Shown: positions 31,730 through 43,389 of the stretch, in pieces | Layout: each line of letters begins with the position of its first letter | Numbering within the stretch: position 1 is the stretch's first letter | NCBI GenBank assembly: GCA_028456385.1 | Contig: JALNQF010000082.1 | Span: forward strand, 1-64,000 | From: Ophiosphaerella korrae | Taxonomy: Eukaryota; Ascomycota; Dothideomycetes; Pleosporales; Phaeosphaeriaceae | Length of the DNA: 64,000 nucleotides | Direction of reading: 5' to 3' | Position numbers and translations under genes: made by a program | The notes under the pieces: generated by a model | What the model was told of the DNA's origin: nothing | The model's database searches: none | The model's input: only the letters and a program-made list of their open reading frames with translations

Positions 31730-32050
31730 GTCGTTGTGCCGGAACGCGATTGGGCCCTGTGATGAGGCGCAGCCGAACACGTGACCGCTCTGGGGAGAGC
31801 GCTCAACAGCATGCATATAAGGACGTCAATGGACCTCTGTAGTCCATCGTGTTCAATCTCTTCTTTACACTCTTATCTAAACCGAGCATCACGACAGATA
31901 CTTCAATCAGATTCTTATCATACATTGATACTCGCACCCACTCGTGATACTCCGATACAGAGCCACCGTTAATCAAGACAAACCACTCCTCTCACAGAAG
32001 CATACTTGCCCTCGTTACCCTTACCGGTTCCAAGGCCTTAACACTTTGTT
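31730..32050 (+). repeat. Possible solo LTR remnant
   Basis: This stretch has a TGTGCCGG-type left end, a TATA-like GCATATAAGG near 31812, a T/C-rich run with TTCAATCTCTTC downstream and a right part followed by AACACTTTGTTACAG. The layout is like a fungal retrotransposon LTR with its own promoter. No second copy or coding region is present in the window, so this is only a suggestion. Confidence 0.3.
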
Positions 32051-32430
32051 ACAGAATCTTACGTATACTATAATCTATATACAACTTAGATTAATTAGTG
32101 TTATATACACTTACCTCTAGCCTTCTATATAGCCTTATAGCGATGTTCTGAATTGTATATAGGACTCTATTGGAGTAAAGAACCTCGATCAGTTTCTATG
32201 GCCCATGCGCTGCACGAGCCATGCTCAAGAATTCGTGCACCACCCTTGTACTAGCAGCACGCTAGCAAGCGCTAAGGAAAATCAAACAGTTAAAAACCCT
32301 CAAAAAATTTATATATAAAGACTAAATCAAGCTCTAAAATTAATTCATATAAGATACTTCAGTACTGAGATAGACTTCTAAGAAGTATTGTGATATAATT
32401 TTGTTAGTAATCCCCATGTGACGCGTCATC
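32051..32430. repeat. AT-rich, probably RIP-degraded DNA
   Basis: This stretch is markedly AT-rich with many TpA steps (TATATA, TTATAT, CTATATAG), unlike the flanking genes. It has no open frame. This is how fungal repeats look after repeat-induced point mutation. Confidence 0.55.
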
Positions 32431-32782
32431 GCAGCTGATTTAAGCTTGTCCCGCAATCCGCAGAGCCCCTACTGACTGGCGGCCACTTTGGTAGATTTTT
32501 ACGGTATTGCTCGATCCCCCAAGTAGGTGTGACTCAAGTCTGACCATCGGCCGGGGTGCAAAAGAGTACAACATGCAGTGTAGCACAGCAGAGTAGCGCA
32601 GCACAAAAAAAGGAACAACCAAGTTCAAGTAGTATGAGTAAACATGTTAATAACTTTGGGTATCTGCACTCGTACTTCTGGTCCTTGTTTCAGGCGAGAC
32701 TCTCGCAATAGCGCAAGGTGATTATGCAACCATCCCTCCCTCTGAGAAGCCCAGCCTCTGATTTCCTTCTGTTTCGTGTTTT

Positions 32783-33253
32783 TTATCCGCTGAAAACCCA
32801 AACAACAGAGAAGATGATGCAAATGGATCCAACAACGAAGATGACCTCTGGACCAGCCTTAATTCCCACTGGCAATCCCTCGGTTGTGAACTGCGCCACA
32901 ATACCCTGAGTAAAATTCTTCTCTGCCTCAGTCAAAGCGATTTGGGTTTTGTTGCCACACACGGTATTCAGTTGTCGGTCAGCGGTGAGCGCGGGCAGCT
33001 TCTTGATTGCAGCATCCATCATCCGGGCATTGGGAATGGTGCCGACATTGGATTTTTGTAGCAGGACTGTGCGATATGAGCTGTTGCCGCCGATGGTGGA
33101 CATGTTGGCGGTCCATTCGTAATCAGTGCATAGTTCTTGCTGGGACGGCGTTGCAGAGACTTGTCGGGCTTCGAGTTTGGCTTCTGATGCGGCGGCGACG
33201 AAGCCGAGGACGAAGAGAAAGAAAAGGAGTCTGGCGAGGAGCGATGATTGCAT
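32783..33253 (-). CDS. Small protein with signal peptide and C-terminal membrane helix
   Basis: A single exon of 156 residues. I start at the ATG 33253 (MQSSLLARLLFFLFVLGFVA), which gives a clean signal peptide; an upstream extension lacks this. The middle part (about residues 30-130) has two cysteines, several NxS/T sites such as NMS, NSS, NKT and NFT, and no domain I recognise. The last 20 or so residues are hydrophobic (EVIFVVGSICIIFSVVWVFS), so the product is probably a type I membrane protein of the secretory pathway. Function unknown. The next gene leftwards is far away. Confidence 0.7.
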   Translation of the reverse strand: MQSSLLARLLFFLFVLGFVAAASEAKLEARQVSATPSQQELCTDYEWTANMSTIGGNSSYRTVLLQKSNVGTIPNARMMDAAIKKLPALTADRQLNTVCGNKTQIALTEAEKNFTQGIVAQFTTEGLPVGIKAGPEVIFVVGSICIIFSVVWVFSG

Positions 33254-33910
33254 GTTGACGGGCGGATTGCTTGTTCCAAGGAATGAAAGAAAAAAATTAT
33301 TATGTTCAAGACACGTGAACCAGCACAATGAAGACTAATGACGAAGAGAAAGTGAGGTTGTGGTGACGCCTAAGGTACCGAGATGGAAGAAAAGGGCGAC
33401 AGGGAAGGAAGCAAAAATCAGGCCACTTCGACGTGATTTATGAGTGTGCCTGAAATTCAGTGGGTGAAGTTCTTACTGCGATGCGACGTGGACTGCACGA
33501 TGGCCTTGGTTATGAACCTCTGCGTGTCTCAAGTGACAGGGCTGGGTTAAGCGCCCCTAGTCAAGCGCCGGGGCAGCCATAGCAGCCGGCCCACGCAGTA
33601 GTCTCTTGTCGCTGACAACACGCCACGAATCGGCAGACCAACTGACTGTGAGTGCTTGCGCCTTCGGTCTTCTAGTCGCGAGCCATAGCGCAGTGACGAA
33701 GATGGCAGTTTGGCAGATGGACGAAGAGAAGGCTGAGTGGAGTGACCGCTCAAGGGCTGGTTGCAGGGGGGCGGCACAGAATGCAGCCGCGCACAGACAT
33801 GTCATGCAGGGTATCACCTTCGCACCAAGGAGCCTCGTGTCAACCCAGACTCGAACCACTCGAACCTACTTTGATCCTTCGATACATTTTAGGCACGCTA
33901 TCTGCTTATG
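33254..33910. other. Intergenic region
   Basis: 657 bp between two minus-strand genes. Open frames here on both strands have no recognisable domain. Confidence 0.5.
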
Positions 33911-35899
33911 TTAGGCTTTGCTCGGTTCTGCCACTCCCGTCCCTTCACCCTCGACCTTTCCCTTTCCCTTTCCCTGGCCCTTCTGCTTTCGGACATCCAC
34001 CCATCCCATGCCGAGGCTCACCGCCACTGCCAGGGCCGAGAAGCCTACTAAGATGTAGAAGACATTGCGCAAGCTCTCGGAGTAGGCTAAAAGAATTCCA
34101 CTCAACTCTTCTGCATGCTCAGCCACAAGGCCACGGACTGCCCCAGCATCTGCTCCAGCATTGAGCGCTGCCTGAGAAGAGACGGATGGTGCATATCGTG
34201 GAACAGCTTTAGTTAAAGTCTGTGTGAAGACGACGTTGCTGATCACAGTCGTAACGGACGCGCCGAAAGTCTGGAAAAAGATAAGGAACGCAGTAGCGAT
34301 AGGTATCTGCGCTGGCTTTACTGCGTTTTGAATTGCGACGAGTGGCTACAATATGTGAGCTTATCCGCAGTCATGTGTGGTTCAGCAATCTAGTACGTAC
34401 GATTTGTAGACTAGCACCGCGACCAGCTCCCACGACGATCTGATACCCAATCCACTGGCCCACGCTAGTCGTCGGTAAGAAGGTAGACACGAGTCCATTT
34501 CCAATGGCCATGACGACCCCGCTACCAATGGCCCATAGGAGATAATAGCCCAGACGCGACACTATCAAACTGTTAGCGGCCTCCACCAATCCTCGTGAAC
34601 CACATACCAACAGCCCCTAACACAAGAGCAAGCAACAGTTGGCTCAAGATGCCGGGCAATAGATGTACTCCACTCAACGTCGGACCCTCGCCCTTGACGG
34701 CCTGAAAAAAAGTCGGCAGCCAGTTACTTGCGACCAGCATGCAAATTGTGGTGCACATGCCGTATACACAGCTCGTCCACACAATATGCTGCTTGAAAAG
34801 ACCGCCTGGCAGCATTGCACGGTCGCCCATTCTCCACTCCCAGAGGATGAAGACCATACCAAATATCCCGGACCCAACAAGGAGACCAATGACTGTTGCA
34901 GAATTCCATTTGTAGGTATCTCCAGAGCCGAATTGTAGAGCAAGAAGAAACATGAGCGAGGTTGGCACGAAGAGCACGAAACCGAACAAGTCGAACTCAG
35001 GAGCGATCTTGCATAGCATATGTACGGAGACGGGTCGCTTCTCCGCATTCTCAGGGATGTGTATGAAGACTAATGTGAGTGCTGCCACTCCTCCGATTGG
35101 CAGATTGAGGTAGAAGCCTGTGCAAAAGATCTTATCAGCAGGTGCTAAATATACCCGGAAGCGTAGGAACCCCTCCAGTAGGCCCTGAACTCATCAAATT
35201 CGGCATTCAATATTGCTTTTAGGAATGTAGAAATATTGTACTTACACCATCGCCATGTAACATGTTCTGTCAACACACCGCCGATCAAAGGTCCAGCCAC
35301 TACCCCCATTTGCGAAACTCCAAACAAAATTCCAAGATAAAATGGACACTTTGATCTCTCAACACTGGCCATGACAATAGTGAGCGCCCCATTTGAAATT
35401 CCACTAATACCTAGGCCTGCGATCGTTCTGCCGACGATGAAGACTGCCGACGATGGTGCGATACCACAAACAAGGGACCCAAGTTCGAAAAGGAAAATGA
35501 ACGCTAGGAATACGACTCTGTTCGGGAAGTGTGTGTATAGTTTGCCGGAAAACGGTTGCAGGGTTGCAGACGCGAGTGTGTAGACACCCATGTACCAGCC
35601 AACGTCAGGTAGGGAATGGAATTCGGTGGTTATACGTGGTATAGCCTGCATAGTATTAAAATTACTTCAGTTAGCTGTAGAAAGGGTATACTTACGGTAC
35701 CAATGATAGCTGTGTCTAGCAATGCCAGGAAAAAGACGAGGGTTAGGGAGCCGAGAAGTACGGCGAGCTGGAACCCTTTGACATGGTGCTGATCAATACC
35801 ATCGCTCTTACTGCCATCTACACTATTTCGAATCGATGAATCCTCTTGTTCTATCAAATCGGATGCAAGCTGAACGGACTGGACAGATGACGATGACAT
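33911..35899 (-). CDS. MFS drug efflux transporter, DHA2 (14-helix) type
   Basis: Exons 35899-35696, 35645-35246, 35117-34608, 34561-34401 and 34345-33911 join to 569 residues, usual for DHA2. Family marks are LDTAIIGTAIPRITTEFHSL, GWYMGVYTLASATLQPFSGK, the motif C region GVVAGPLIGGVLTEHVTWRW followed by CFYLNLPIGG, and GYQIVVGAGRGASLQIPLVA. About 14 hydrophobic segments occur. Such proteins export toxic compounds or metabolites by proton antiport. The C-terminal tail is Gly/Lys-rich. A C6 transcription factor ends 359 bp upstream on the same strand, and I infer that it may control this pump. Confidence 0.94.
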
Positions 35900-36258
35900 C
35901 AAAGGTACTAGCGTGTGACTGACGGAAGGAATCAGAAAAGAAGTGCCAAAGTAGGTCTGCTGAATCTAAATCGTAGAGCTTGGGGTCGAAGGGCGTGAAT
36001 ATATATATTTGTTCTATACATAACACAGAGTTATATTGTTGCCTGCTCGACTTCTACAGACGAGCGGGTTTGGGAAAAGTGAATCTGAACTCCGCTCAGC
36101 TCTGTCCAAAGCCCTATGCATGTACCCACGATTTGGCTCCGAGTCAGGTTCGTAAATATGGATTTACATCAATTGCTAGCGGTTAGCCAAAAGTCGTCCG
36201 AGAAATCCATTAATGCATCAAAATTATTCCAGTTCTCTGTTGTCAGCATACTACCCAC
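35900..36258. promoter_or_regulatory. Promoter region of the DHA2 transporter
   Basis: 359 bp lie between the stop of the C6 regulator gene and the start of the transporter, both on the minus strand, so the transporter promoter must be here. I could not fix a CGG half-site pair with confidence. Confidence 0.4.
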
Positions 36259-38057
36259 CTATGATTCCTGACTTGACACCCGGTAGTTAGTTGCCATTTC
36301 TCTCATTACTCTCGCTGCCATTGCGAAAACGCTGTCTTCGCCGATCGTGTCCTTCAACTCTGTGTTGCTTCGTTCTGCGGAATCTGCACAGCGCTCTAGC
36401 AAACTAGCAACATCTACAGTCTCCCGTACAATTTCTGGGTCCCAGCCCAAGTCTTGCAAAGTTGATAACCTCTGGCAAATTTTCAAACAATAGGGAAAGA
36501 TTAAAGATGTGTTTGTTGGAGTGACGATGGGGTCACGAGTGAGGTAGTTTTCCGTACAGTCTCGACAAGTCTGTAGGCAAGCCATTAGGTATTCGAAGCG
36601 CTTGTGGTACATAATCGAGCTATCTATGGCGATATGACTCGACGGATGGAGGAGAGCCATCTCGTAGATTGAGATTTCAGTGGTGAATAGATAAGAAGTG
36701 ACAACATCTAAGCCAAAGTATGAGCTCTGGCAACTAGGAAAGGGAATGGAAGCTTTACCATGTATCTTATGTTTGTCGGACATTTTGGCTTTAATCTCGT
36801 TAAGTGATGCTTTTAAGGACTCAATGTGTAATGCAGCATGCCGGCCATTCTCAGAGCCATCATGAAGATATCTATTAACTTCAGTTGCTTGCAGACAGAG
36901 CTTTGAAATTCGAACAGTTGTGACAAGAACTTCATCATCTTCGCTTTCTGCTTCACTCAACAGCTTGACACACTCTTCCTCAAGTTGTAGTGGCCATGGC
37001 ATTACATCGTACCTGAATGTCGCTGATATGCTGAAGGGTTAGTTAGGTCCATCCTGCATCAAATATCACTTACATTGCACTCAATGCGACGAAAGCCAGC
37101 AGGGCGCGCCTAGATTCGTTTGAATGTACAGGCTTGTCTTCTCCAAGAAGACTAGTAAACGGACACCAATAAGGCTTATCAAGTCTCAAATCGCTAACAA
37201 GAGATTGTGCTAGACCTGCCCACATACATAGGAATTGTTTGCCGGCGGTGTAATAGAAAGACCTAGGTAGCATTAGATATCGTTATATGGTATGTATATA
37301 AACTGACCATGTCATGCATGTGAGTAGGCTAAGCAGCAAATCAAGGCTTTTTTCCGCATTTACTATCAACTTCATAGCCATTCTTTCACGCAGCGTTTTG
37401 CTCAGCTCAATTTGCTTCAAGTGTGCTTTGGTGCACAGAGTCTTTATAGCTAAAGAAGTCATGGGTTTGTCACGAACAAGCTGCTCTGCCGAGACATTCG
37501 GTGGTAGATACATGAGAGGGAATTGTGGGAGATGGAGTTCCCGAAACTGTGCGAGCTCCTGATCTGTAAGGATTGACTTGTATGGCGTTTGAGCTCCATC
37601 TGGATGAGGAGAGAAATCATTAGAGCTAGGTGTAATAAGCTCTGTGTCGGTAGGCCGATCACGGTGTTGTATCGTTTGTTGTGTGCGGAGTAGAGTCACT
37701 AGGTCGTCAAGCTTGTCTTCCATTTGTGTCCGTTTGGATACCCTGTTTTTGTTCTTGGTACCCCTTATTCGCGTAGTTGAGGAGGCGATACACTCTTTGC
37801 CGAGTCGATTACATCTACGAAGGCGTCAGCTAAGTCTTGGGGAATGCGTTTTTCGTATCCCGTGGTATCGTTGCTGTATTCTAAGAGAGACACCACACGT
37901 CTTCTAGATGAAGAAAGTCTTTTAGGATATTATCACATCTTACGGACCTTTCACAGGCACCTCCTTCGCGAAGTATGCACCGGGATTTGGCCTTCACACA
38001 AAGTGTGCATGCTTGTCCGTATGGTGCAGATATCTTGGCGTGCTCAGTGTTTTCCAT
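36259..38057 (-). CDS. Zn(II)2Cys6 transcription factor
   Basis: Exons 38057-37948, 37814-37308, 37262-37074 and 37030-36259 join to 525 residues. The DNA-binding cluster is split by intron 1 and reads CTLCVKAKSRC, seven residues, then CERCNRLGKEC, giving the six cysteines of a binuclear zinc cluster. A basic linker (GTKNKNRVSKR) and a short coiled-coil-like segment (MEDKLDDLVTLLRTQQ) follow. The middle (SFYYTAGKQFLCMWAGLAQS, then RLDKP and SRRALLAF) fits the fungal regulator middle region. An alternative start three codons upstream (38066) is possible. It is probably a regulator of the adjacent DHA2 pump. Confidence 0.9.
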
Positions 38058-38560
38058 GATGCACATAATTTACGTGTGAGTGTTGACTACTGATGATGAG
38101 CTCGAAATCCATTCAAGGGCGGAGTTAGCCAAACCCGAAATCCGGGCCGGCGGTGAGCCTGAGGCGGCAGAATATTCGATAGTCAAGCTCGTTCTGATCG
38201 GGAGTTTGACACATTCTCGATTGGGATAATCAATTTATTGCCCCCTACGACAGCTATTTACTGTTACCGTGGATCTGGAGCACAGATTCGAGCGTTCGCA
38301 AGCAACGATACACCGGCTCTAGCTCTTCTGTATGTGCAATGCAGCAGCCACAAACGTAGGCTAGCGTGCCTGTCACATGGCGATAAGCACCTTGGTAGGT
38401 ACCCTGATGGTGTTGGATGTGTGATATGCAGGGGCTCTCCCAATGCCAGCGTTTCAGGTGCGGCAGCAAACGGCGCAGGAAATGGAGCGTGTGGAGGCTG
38501 AGCTGAGTGGGGGCAAAGGGGCGCTGGCCTATCCTCGGCCAATCACGCGCGTGCGTGCAT
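38058..38560. other. Intergenic region between the C6 regulator and the GH17 gene
   Basis: No gene recognised. The regulator (minus) and the glucanase (plus) are divergent, so both promoters lie between 38058 and 38736. Confidence 0.5.
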
Positions 38561-38592
38561 GGTGCTTGCTTACCCTGTTCGTGCTAGGTATT

Positions 38593-38733
38593 TACCAACA
38601 CCCTCTCCTTCTTTTGCTTCGATTCACCTCCACCTACCGCGTGATACTCTCACACCCACACTCTTTTACCCTCCTTACCCTTGCCCTATATTAACCCTAC
38701 TTCTACAGTCCCTCCCTAGACACTTTTAGACCG
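38593..38733 (+). promoter_or_regulatory. CT-rich core promoter and leader of the GH17 gene
   Basis: A pyrimidine-rich tract (CTCTCCTTCTTTTGCTTC and later CTCCTTACCCTTGCCC) ends with a TATATTAACCC element and CCTCCCTAGACAC just before the ATG at 38737. CT-rich tracts at this place are common in strongly expressed fungal genes. Confidence 0.45.
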
Positions 38734-38736
38734 AAC

Positions 38737-39975
38737 ATGCGCTTCTCTACTCTTCTCGCCGTCGCCGTGGCCACGGTCGGCACCACCCTGGCCCAGGACA
38801 CGGTCTATATGGGCTTCAACGCGGGAGCCACCGACGATTCAGGTAAGGTCAAGACCCAGGCCGATTTTGAGAAGGAATTCAAGACGGCCAAGTCGCTCCA
38901 GGGCGCTCCCGGCAACTTCACAGCCATCCGCCTCTACAGCAACATCCAGTCAGGAACAAAGTCGGACCCCATTGCCGCCTTCCCGGCCGCTATTGCCACC
39001 AATACTAAGCTGCTCCTCGGCATTTGGGCCTCAGGCTCCGATAATGTCGACCAGGAGCTCAGCACCCTCCAGGCCGCCATCAAGCAGTACGGCTCCAAGC
39101 TTACAGATCTCGTCATCGCTATCTCCGTCGGCAGCGAGGACTTGTACCGCGTGTCGGAGCCCGGCATCCGGAACAAGGCTGGCGTCGGCAACAACGCAGA
39201 GGCGATCGTCAAGTTCATCAAGGATACACGCAGCAAGCTCGCCAACACGGCGCTTGCTAAGACGCCCATCACCCATGTCGATACCTGGACCGCGTGGGTG
39301 AACAGCTCCAACAAAGCCGTCATCGATAACATTGACTTCGTTGCCGTCAACGCTTTCCCCTTCTACGAGTCCGAGCGTGACAACAAGATCGCCAATGCTG
39401 CCAGCCTCCTGAGCAGTGCCCTCTCTGCCACCGAAGGCGTTGCACAGGGAAAGTCCGTATGGATCACCGAGACTGGCTGGGCATACAAGGGTCCTGCTTT
39501 TGGTGCTGCCGATGCCACTCTTGACAACGCTGGCAAGTATTGGAAGGAGGTTGGCTGCGCTCTCTTCGGCAAGAAGAACGTTTTCTGGTACACTCTCCGT
39601 GACGCCAACCCAGCCAATGAGGTCAAGTTCGCTATCACCGACAACCTGAGCACCAAGGCTCGATTCGACCTCAGCTGCCCAGAGAAGAAGGAGCTGCCCT
39701 CGGCATCCACCAACGGTACCAGCTCTTCCCGCAACTCGACCACCAGCCCTGGCAACAACAACAGCAGCAGCAGTGGAAATAACAGCACCAGCAGCAATAA
39801 CAACGGCGCAAGCTCAAGCGGAGCTGCCCAGCCAAATGCCAGCGGCAACCCAACCCGCAGCGGAGCTCCTGCCCAAGCCACGGGCAGCGCACCTAGTGCT
39901 ACATCAGTGTCCGTTGTGAACTCGATGGCCATGGCCTTGTCCGTCGTCTTCGCTTTCGCTGCCTTTGCCTTGTAA
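38737..39975 (+). CDS. eglC: GPI-anchored GH17 endo-1,3-beta-glucanase (EglC type)
   Basis: A single exon of 412 residues. The signal peptide MRFSTLLAVAVATVGTTLAQ is followed by a GH17 domain to about residue 320: AIRLYSNIQS, LLLGIWASG, VIAISVGSEDLYR with the likely acid/base Glu, VDTWTAWVNSSN, FVAVNAFPFYE, and VWITETGWAYKGP with the likely nucleophile Glu. Residues about 325-390 are a Ser/Thr/Asn-rich spacer suited to O-glycosylation, and the end is a hydrophobic GPI signal (MAMALSVVFAFAAFAL). It should sit in the plasma membrane or wall and remodel beta-1,3-glucan. The high use of C-ending codons differs from its neighbours and suggests strong expression. Confidence 0.95.
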   Translation: MRFSTLLAVAVATVGTTLAQDTVYMGFNAGATDDSGKVKTQADFEKEFKTAKSLQGAPGNFTAIRLYSNIQSGTKSDPIAAFPAAIATNTKLLLGIWASGSDNVDQELSTLQAAIKQYGSKLTDLVIAISVGSEDLYRVSEPGIRNKAGVGNNAEAIVKFIKDTRSKLANTALAKTPITHVDTWTAWVNSSNKAVIDNIDFVAVNAFPFYESERDNKIANAASLLSSALSATEGVAQGKSVWITETGWAYKGPAFGAADATLDNAGKYWKEVGCALFGKKNVFWYTLRDANPANEVKFAITDNLSTKARFDLSCPEKKELPSASTNGTSSSRNSTTSPGNNNSSSSGNNSTSSNNNGASSSGAAQPNASGNPTRSGAPAQATGSAPSATSVSVVNSMAMALSVVFAFAAFAL

Positions 39976-40976
39976 TCATTGACCTGTAAACCAATGTCCG
40001 AAAGAATCGTCGGCAGGAGGTTGTGTTGTAGAACACCTAGTTGTGCGGATAATAGACTAGGCGTCCCTTGCTTGGAATTTCTTTGGTTCGCTTAGTGTAG
40101 ATAATACTTTCGAGTAAATACATTTTGCAACCCATGACTAGTACTACTATCGCCAATGACTTTGAACTATTTCACCCTGCCTAATAAATCATGCGCTAAT
40201 GCCATTGTCATCATGTGTTCGCTACCCATGCCCCATCACGTTCGGGGTGACTATCTTTAATCTGCTCATACTCCTGGCCCACACTACCTTGGTCTATCGA
40301 GAACTGTGGTTGCCTCGTCACATAGTGCCAAGTAGTATTCCTCGTACCGTCCGATATCAACAACCTGAAGTGGTAAACATGCCATGATTGGCTGGCTCGC
40401 GTGTGTCACGTGCTATACTACATGTTTAGGATTCTAATTTGGGGGCTGTGGTGGCCTTGCAGCCTCACAAGGGTGTGCATGGCGAATCACACTGCTTGTC
40501 TCGCGAAACGCTAGAGCATAAGAAGTAATGTACGAAGACTAGGCCCGTGCTCGGCTGAGATCCTACAGTACTATCAGGTATCAGGGAGTTGTCAATGGGG
40601 CAGATAGCAGGATGGAAAGTCTTATATTCCGCATGTCATTCTCGTCCATCTCTTTCGTCCGACACACTCTCGATTTATTATTTCTTTCTTTTCAATCTTT
40701 TATCTGCCCTACCTGGATTTGGCAAATCAGCCTTGTCGTTTTATAAAATTTCTACGTCTTCTATACAGTAAATCTAGTTGGAAGTTTGGAATAGCCCTCC
40801 TATATACCTCCGGGTCATCTATGCTCCTCGAGCAATATCATCGGAATCCGTCTATTGAAATACACTCCCTACCCGTCATCCACCTACCAAGCACTGCGTA
40901 TTAACTCAACCGCTATCTACGAAAGCCGCCAGAATAACTTATCGTTTTATACCCCGTCAACCCAAGTCTGAACATC
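39976..40976. other. Intergenic region, about 1 kb
   Basis: No supported gene. Contains the 3' flank of the glucanase and, near 40600-40970, T/C-rich DNA that is probably the leader of the small gene at 40977. Confidence 0.5.
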
Positions 40977-41264
40977 ATGCCTCCCCATCATATTTCTAAG
41001 CGCGACGCATTCTTGGGCTTCGAGCTCCCTCCTTTCGTCATCATACTCCTCATCATGATTGGGTCATGCATGTTGACATGCCTGGGCTACGCCATCCACA
41101 AGCTCTGGGGATTTGGAGAAGACGGCAATGGAATCAAGCCAATAAGTGTGGCTCAGATGGAATACATGGCCGAGGTTAGAGTGAAGAACTTAAAGGCTAT
41201 GGAAAGGGAGGCTCGGTTCTCGAGGGTTGGAAAGACTAGAAGAGTCAACGAGACAGTGTATTAG
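40977..41264 (+). CDS. Small single-pass membrane protein, unknown
   Basis: A single exon of 95 residues, MPPHHISKRDAFLGFELPPF, then one membrane helix (VIILLIMIGSCMLTCLGYAI) and a charged tail with QMEYMAEVRVKNL and RFSRVGKTRRVNE. The mix of a short outside part, one helix and a basic tail looks like a real small membrane protein of filamentous fungi, but I recognise no family. No intron or broken end is seen. Confidence 0.65.
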   Translation: MPPHHISKRDAFLGFELPPFVIILLIMIGSCMLTCLGYAIHKLWGFGEDGNGIKPISVAQMEYMAEVRVKNLKAMEREARFSRVGKTRRVNETVY

Positions 41265-42264
41265 ATGATATGGTGGAAGGAATTTCCGGGCTGGGGAAAA
41301 TGATGAAGCGGAAGGCTTGAGACTGAAGAAGGAGCATGCAAATGTACAAGCTCGCACGACATTGCTAGATGGACCACTCAATAAGATTTTTACATCATAT
41401 TAGCCTTACGAATTTGGAAGTGAGCATGTGTTCGAACCGAAATTAGCCGCGATGATTCAGATGATAGTTTGTCAAACTAAAGTGTTCAGGGGTACACTTC
41501 AAAGTAGTATAACTTTGAACCAGAAACGCAGAAAGGAATATAAAAGAAGACAAAACTGGGATCACGAAAAGCCTAGAGTACATAATATCTGAGTATGATA
41601 AAGATATTGCATCGTGGAGAGGAGGTTCGGAAAGAAACATCAAAATTATATGGTGAGCTTAGAGCTTGTAGAGCGGCTTGAAATGGTCAGAGTTAAGATA
41701 AAGAAGATGAAGAGAACATTGATGGATCCCAGGAGAGCAACACAATAGACAGCACATAGGAGAAAGACGCGAAGGGATGCCTGTAAACAGGAGTATAAAA
41801 ATGTTGAAGCACAAGAGGATTTTGATGAGGATTTTGTAGACTTTCTGCGAATGTCCCTCACAAGGCGGTCGGTAGTCGGTATAAACATCTCAAGAGCCTA
41901 ATCCTGAAGCCTCCAGATATTAATATGCACTTCATACTAGTCAAAGAAAATTTGAAGACTGCGGAAGGTCAGCATATCATGAATAGGGTTTCCTATTAAA
42001 CTCCAGGGCCGTCTGTGGGTTGCAATGAAGAAGGATCCATAAAGTTTATATGATTACAAAAAATCTTGTGTTATTAATGGAAGCAGCATATCAATCGCAA
42101 ATGCAGGGGGGTGTATGGGGAAAGCTGTAAGGATGGAAGGAAGACTGATTTGATAAGGCTTGTTACATGCAGCTCGGGCCATGGCCTAGTACCAGGAAGG
42201 GACTAGCGCAACGGCCCGAAGCAAGCGGAAAGCTCTCATCAGATTCAGTTCTCGACCAGTCCAT
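41265..42264. other. Intergenic region, about 1 kb
   Basis: No supported gene. A minus-strand frame at 41888-41646 (80 codons with one hydrophobic stretch) is open but has no other support. Short AT-rich runs lie near 42000-42080. Confidence 0.5.
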
Positions 42265-43389
42265 ATGCACGCATCATCTCGTCAACTCATGTCTCCAACC
42301 CAAATTAGCAGGCTTTCATTGTGTTTTTTTAGCGCCACTAAGAGGGGAATTTTTACTTCACCTCGATGTCTTGCTTCCTATCAATATCTCCAGACACGCG
42401 GTCAGCATTACAGATCGCCGAGGTATCAAGCTCTCTCGAAGCCCGGTGATGGATACACACAGCAGACTCCCGGATTTGAGGATATTCAGCTGTCAAAGGT
42501 TCGCTATCTTTGTCCGGCAATCTGGGCAATTGTTGTATCCGGAGGGATCTTCACCGGCCTAGCGTACCTCGAAGCAGCGAGAGAACTAAAAAAGTCCAAC
42601 AGTTCACAAGGCTGGTTAGAAGCGCCTCAATGGAGCATGCAAAGGCGCGGACCTCCAACGCCAACCGAGCTTGCTACACAATGGTGGGCTCAACTTAGTC
42701 CCATGTCAAAAGTTAGCAGCGGCATTATTGCTGCAAACAGTGCTGTCCATCTTAGCAGCTTAGTTGCTCCTCGTTACTGGAACCTTCTTTGGCATACTCC
42801 AGCGCGGGGAGTGAATTACACACTTTTCAGTTCCATGTTCGTCCATTCTGGGCCACTCCATCTATTCTTCAATATGTACTTTACATATAATTTCATGGAG
42901 CCTGTAGGCTACTCACAAGCGTTTCAAGGAAACCCGTTGCATGCACTGTCCTTCTTTCTTGCTACCGGCGTTCTCTCTGGATACGCGCAACACTTGTCAG
43001 TCCTCATCGCGCCCCAAAAAAGGAGCATACCTGAAATGTTCATCCGATGCGGCGGTGCCAGTGGGGCGCTTTTGGGCATATTTGGCTTGTTTTGTATGGA
43101 GTACCCAACAACAGGCGTTGGTCTTATGTTCATCCCAGTACATTTCGAGGCGCAATATGTTTTGACAGGTATAATGCTTTTCGACCTCATTGGCATGGTC
43201 CGTGGTTATAAGTTCGTCAACTTTGGGCACGCGGTTTGTTACAACGATTGTGAGCATACTATCTAGGCTAATAATTGATAGGCACATCTTTCTGGCGCTA
43301 CTATCGGAGCCGCGTACTCATACTTTGATGGAAGGAAAAATCTCTGGAACCCTCTTGTAAACTTCTGGAGACGAAGGCTACGGCAATAA
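42265..43389 (+). CDS. PCP1: Mitochondrial-type rhomboid intramembrane protease
   Basis: Exons 42265-43233 and 43282-43389 give 358 residues. The first 50 residues are Arg/Ser-rich without acids (MHASSRQLMSPTQISRLSLC), like a mitochondrial presequence. The rhomboid part has SSMFVHSGPLHLFFNMYFTY, RCGGASGALLGIFGLF with the catalytic Ser in GGASG, and FGHAAHLSGATIGAAYSYFD with the catalytic His, which is rebuilt across the intron. Family members cleave dynamin-like and other inner-membrane proteins. The layout (presequence, one early helix, then the rhomboid core) fits Pcp1/PARL, but the symbol is by homology only. Confidence 0.88.

Noticed and set aside
39363..39932. Long minus-strand frame opposite the GH17 gene
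   Set aside because: It is a shadow frame produced by the strong codon bias of the glucanase gene.
41646..41888. 80-codon minus-strand frame with a hydrophobic segment
   Set aside because: One hydrophobic stretch is not enough; the composition matches the AT-leaning intergenic DNA and no neighbour supports it.
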